Assembly: GCA_002371695.1 (NCBI GenBank)
Contig: DFGG01000159.1
Span: 1 to 7,985, forward strand
Direction: 5' to 3'
Length of the DNA: 7,985 nucleotides
From: a bacterium UBA3756
GTDB taxonomy: Bacteria; Bacteroidota; Bacteroidia; Bacteroidales; Bacteroidaceae
Below the pieces are notes generated by a model, which was not told the DNA's origin, ran no database searches, and saw only the letters and a program-made list of their open reading frames with translations. Shown piece by piece: positions 6,633 through 7,985 of the stretch; position 1 is the stretch's first letter, and each line of letters begins with the position of its first letter. Made by a program: the position numbers and the translations under genes.

Positions 6633-7985
6633 ATGATTACCAAGAATTATAAGAAACGACTGATAGGTCTACCGTTTATTGGTTATTGTTTAACGGTTAT
6701 TGGTTTGTCCTCCTGTGCCGACTATAACGTGACGGACGACTTCGTGGCACAACCCGATCCGACCGTCGTAGCACCTTACAACGACCTGGCTCCCATCAAG
6801 TCGTATATCAATAGGGACACATACGCCAACATGTCGCTCGGTGCCCAGCTGCAGGTGTCGGAATTCAACAAGCAGGAGCTGTCGCATGCCGCTGTCGTCA
6901 CCAATTTCGACAACGTGGCTTTCGGCACCTCACTGATGTCGGGTAACATCGTCAATGCCAAGGGCGTGATGAACTTCCTCGACATGAGCGACCTCCTGGC
7001 CCATGTCCAGGATATTGGTTATGAGGTTTACGGTAGTCCTATCGTGGCCAATGCCAACCAGGCCGACGAATGGTTGAGCACGCTTACTGCTCCCATTGAG
7101 ATTGTGGTAGACTATGTGGAGGGAAAGTCGGTTAACTTCAATGAGCTTGCAGTGGGCAAATTCGGTTCGGAAGACGGATCGACCGCTGCCGAGATTGTCA
7201 AGTACGACGGTCAGAACGTACTGAAATTGGCCGCCGGACTGAAGCCTACCCACGTGCGCATTATCGATGGCTTTGAGGTTGACCCCAAGGCCACCTATAC
7301 CGCCACCTTCTGGGCCATGTCTGAGAAGGATGCATCGTACGACGTGAACTTCTCCGGCAATCCCATCAAGGGTACAGGTCCTAACGGCAAGTGGACCTTC
7401 AAGGCCGGCAAGTGGACCAAGGTCGTCGTTGAGGCTCAGAGTGCCCCCGACGCCACTGAGGGTTACCTCCAGATAGACAACTCACGCACGGGTGTCATCT
7501 ATATCCAGAAGGTAGAGGTAGGCTACTATCCCGACAACCACCGTCCTCAGACAGCCCAGGAGCTGAACGACACCATCAATTACGCCCTCAATGCCTGGTG
7601 TGACGGTCTGATGAAGATCAACGAGGGACGTATCTCGTCCTTCGACCTCATCGACGAGCCTATCGACACGAAGGCCGAACTTGAGAACGGCATGTACGAC
7701 CTGAAGCACTCCACCGAGAAGATTTTCTGGCAGGACATCTTCGGCAGTGCCAACTATGCGCCCACTGTGTCGCGCGTGGCCAGTGCAGCCTTCGAGCGTC
7801 ATGGTGGCATCACCTCCGACCTGCGCTTCTTCATCAGCGAGCGCGGACTCGAGGACCAAAAGACTTTCGAAAGCTTGAAGTACTGGATTGGCGTCTGGGA
7901 TGCCAACGGTGCCAAAATCGATGGTATCAATGCCAAGCTGAACCTTATCTACAGCGAGAATGCCGAGACACAGGCCCAGAATGTG
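6633..7985 (+). CDS. GH10-like lipoprotein with inserted CBM4/9-like module, active site apparently degenerate (3' end outside window)
   Basis: The frame is open from ATG 6633 to the window end (451 residues, no stop). The signal peptide ends in GLSSC, with lipidation at Cys28. Residues about 65-155 follow the start of a GH10 barrel (SLGAQ, NFDNVAFG, VMNFLDMSDLLAHV, GYEVYGSPIV). Residues about 160-300 form an inserted beta-rich module, after which GH10 similarity resumes (FDLIDEPI, IFWQDIFG, LRFFISERGLE, GAKIDGINAKLNL). The split layout is that of Bacteroidota Xyn10C-type endoxylanases, and the position after the DUF1735-type gene matches xyn10C. By manual alignment, however, the canonical residues are changed: GNxMK reads GTSLM, GHTLVWHxQ reads GSPIVANAN, WDVVNE reads FDLIDE, DYN reads ERG, and GIGTQMH reads GINAKLN. 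Only the acid/base-position Glu342 seems kept; the nucleophile region lies beyond the window. A surface glycan-binding pseudoenzyme is as likely as an active xylanase. Confidence 0.85.
   Translation, partial: MITKNYKKRLIGLPFIGYCLTVIGLSSCADYNVTDDFVAQPDPTVVAPYNDLAPIKSYINRDTYANMSLGAQLQVSEFNKQELSHAAVVTNFDNVAFGTSLMSGNIVNAKGVMNFLDMSDLLAHVQDIGYEVYGSPIVANANQADEWLSTLTAPIEIVVDYVEGKSVNFNELAVGKFGSEDGSTAAEIVKYDGQNVLKLAAGLKPTHVRIIDGFEVDPKATYTATFWAMSEKDASYDVNFSGNPIKGTGPNGKWTFKAGKWTKVVVEAQSAPDATEGYLQIDNSRTGVIYIQKVEVGYYPDNHRPQTAQELNDTINYALNAWCDGLMKINEGRISSFDLIDEPIDTKAELENGMYDLKHSTEKIFWQDIFGSANYAPTVSRVASAAFERHGGITSDLRFFISERGLEDQKTFESLKYWIGVWDANGAKIDGINAKLNLIYSENAETQAQNV
7110..7532 (+). other. CBM4/9-like (galactose-binding-fold) module inserted in the GH10-like domain
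   Basis: This segment (about residues 160-300 of the last protein) breaks the GH10 barrel between the third-strand motif (YGSPIV) and the acid/base segment (FDLIDEPI). It starts near NFNELAVGKFGSEDG and has the alternating pattern of a beta-sandwich: NVLKLAAG, YTATFWAMS, KWTFKAGKWTKVVVE, then IYIQKVEVGYY. Those elements fit the CBM_4_9 pattern, in which carbohydrate is bound in a groove. Trp252, Trp261 and Trp227 are candidate aromatic residues, though which face ligand cannot be seen. Boundaries are approximate. Only one module seems present, in a length (about 140 residues) that would not hold the pair of modules found in some homologues. Confidence 0.65.

Larger units (their letters stand above)
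1..7985 (+). other. PUL operon segment (xylan-locus-like gene order)
   Basis: Five co-directional genes are separated by 34, 34, 46 and 33 bases with no hairpin-plus-T-run terminator and no clear Bacteroidota promoter (TAnnTTTG) in the spacers, which indicates co-transcription. The first promoter, the regulator (in such loci often a hybrid two-component sensor) and any further enzymes are outside the window. The products form an envelope set: two SusD-type lids, at least one SusC channel, an accessory lipoprotein and a GH10-like lipoprotein. Together they could bind, position and import an oligosaccharide. Confidence 0.8.

Noticed and set aside
6633..7985. Confident call as xyn10C endo-1,4-beta-xylanase
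   Set aside because: Fold and position match, but the canonical catalytic-site residues visible here are mostly replaced and the nucleophile region is outside the window.

Overview
The window is a stretch of a polysaccharide utilization locus (PUL) from a member of the Bacteroidota. SusC/SusD pairs, lipoprotein signal peptides ending in Cys, the lack of Shine-Dalgarno sequences and the C/G-ending codons together suggest a Prevotella-like gut or rumen organism. The genus is an inference; the phylum is close to certain. All genes are on the + strand, 33-46 bases apart, with no terminator or promoter visible between them, so the region reads as one operon segment.

Layout: (1) 3-602, the C-terminal 199 residues of a SusD-family glycan-binding lipoprotein, with its start and presumably its SusC partner upstream of the window; (2) 637-3555, a short-form SusC/RagA TonB-dependent transporter; (3) 3590-5425, its SusD partner; (4) 5472-6599, a surface lipoprotein of the DUF1735-plus-C-terminal-domain type that often acts as a surface glycan-binding protein; (5) 6633 to the window end, a lipoprotein with the fold signature of a GH10 xylanase interrupted by a CBM4/9-like module. 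Its far C-terminus lies outside the window.

The order SusD | SusC-SusD - DUF1735-type protein - GH10 protein matches the conserved core of Bacteroidota xylan loci (xusA-xusB-xusC-xusD-xusE-xyn10C). The simple reading is therefore capture and import of xylan-type oligosaccharides. The GH10-like protein, however, appears to have lost nearly all of the canonical GH10 active-site residues visible here. It may be a binding protein rather than an enzyme, and the substrate should be treated as open.

The most unusual feature lies between the genes. All four intergenic spacers consist almost wholly of degenerate 7-base tandem repeats (consensus near RARNATT, such as GAACATT, GAGAATT, GAAGATT). Each array stops exactly at the ATG of the next gene, in the same phase every time. 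This places an in-frame stop at -15, an in-frame TTG at -9 and ATT directly before ATG in all four genes. The shared design suggests a modular intergenic element, possibly for translation initiation or isolation of neighbouring reading frames.
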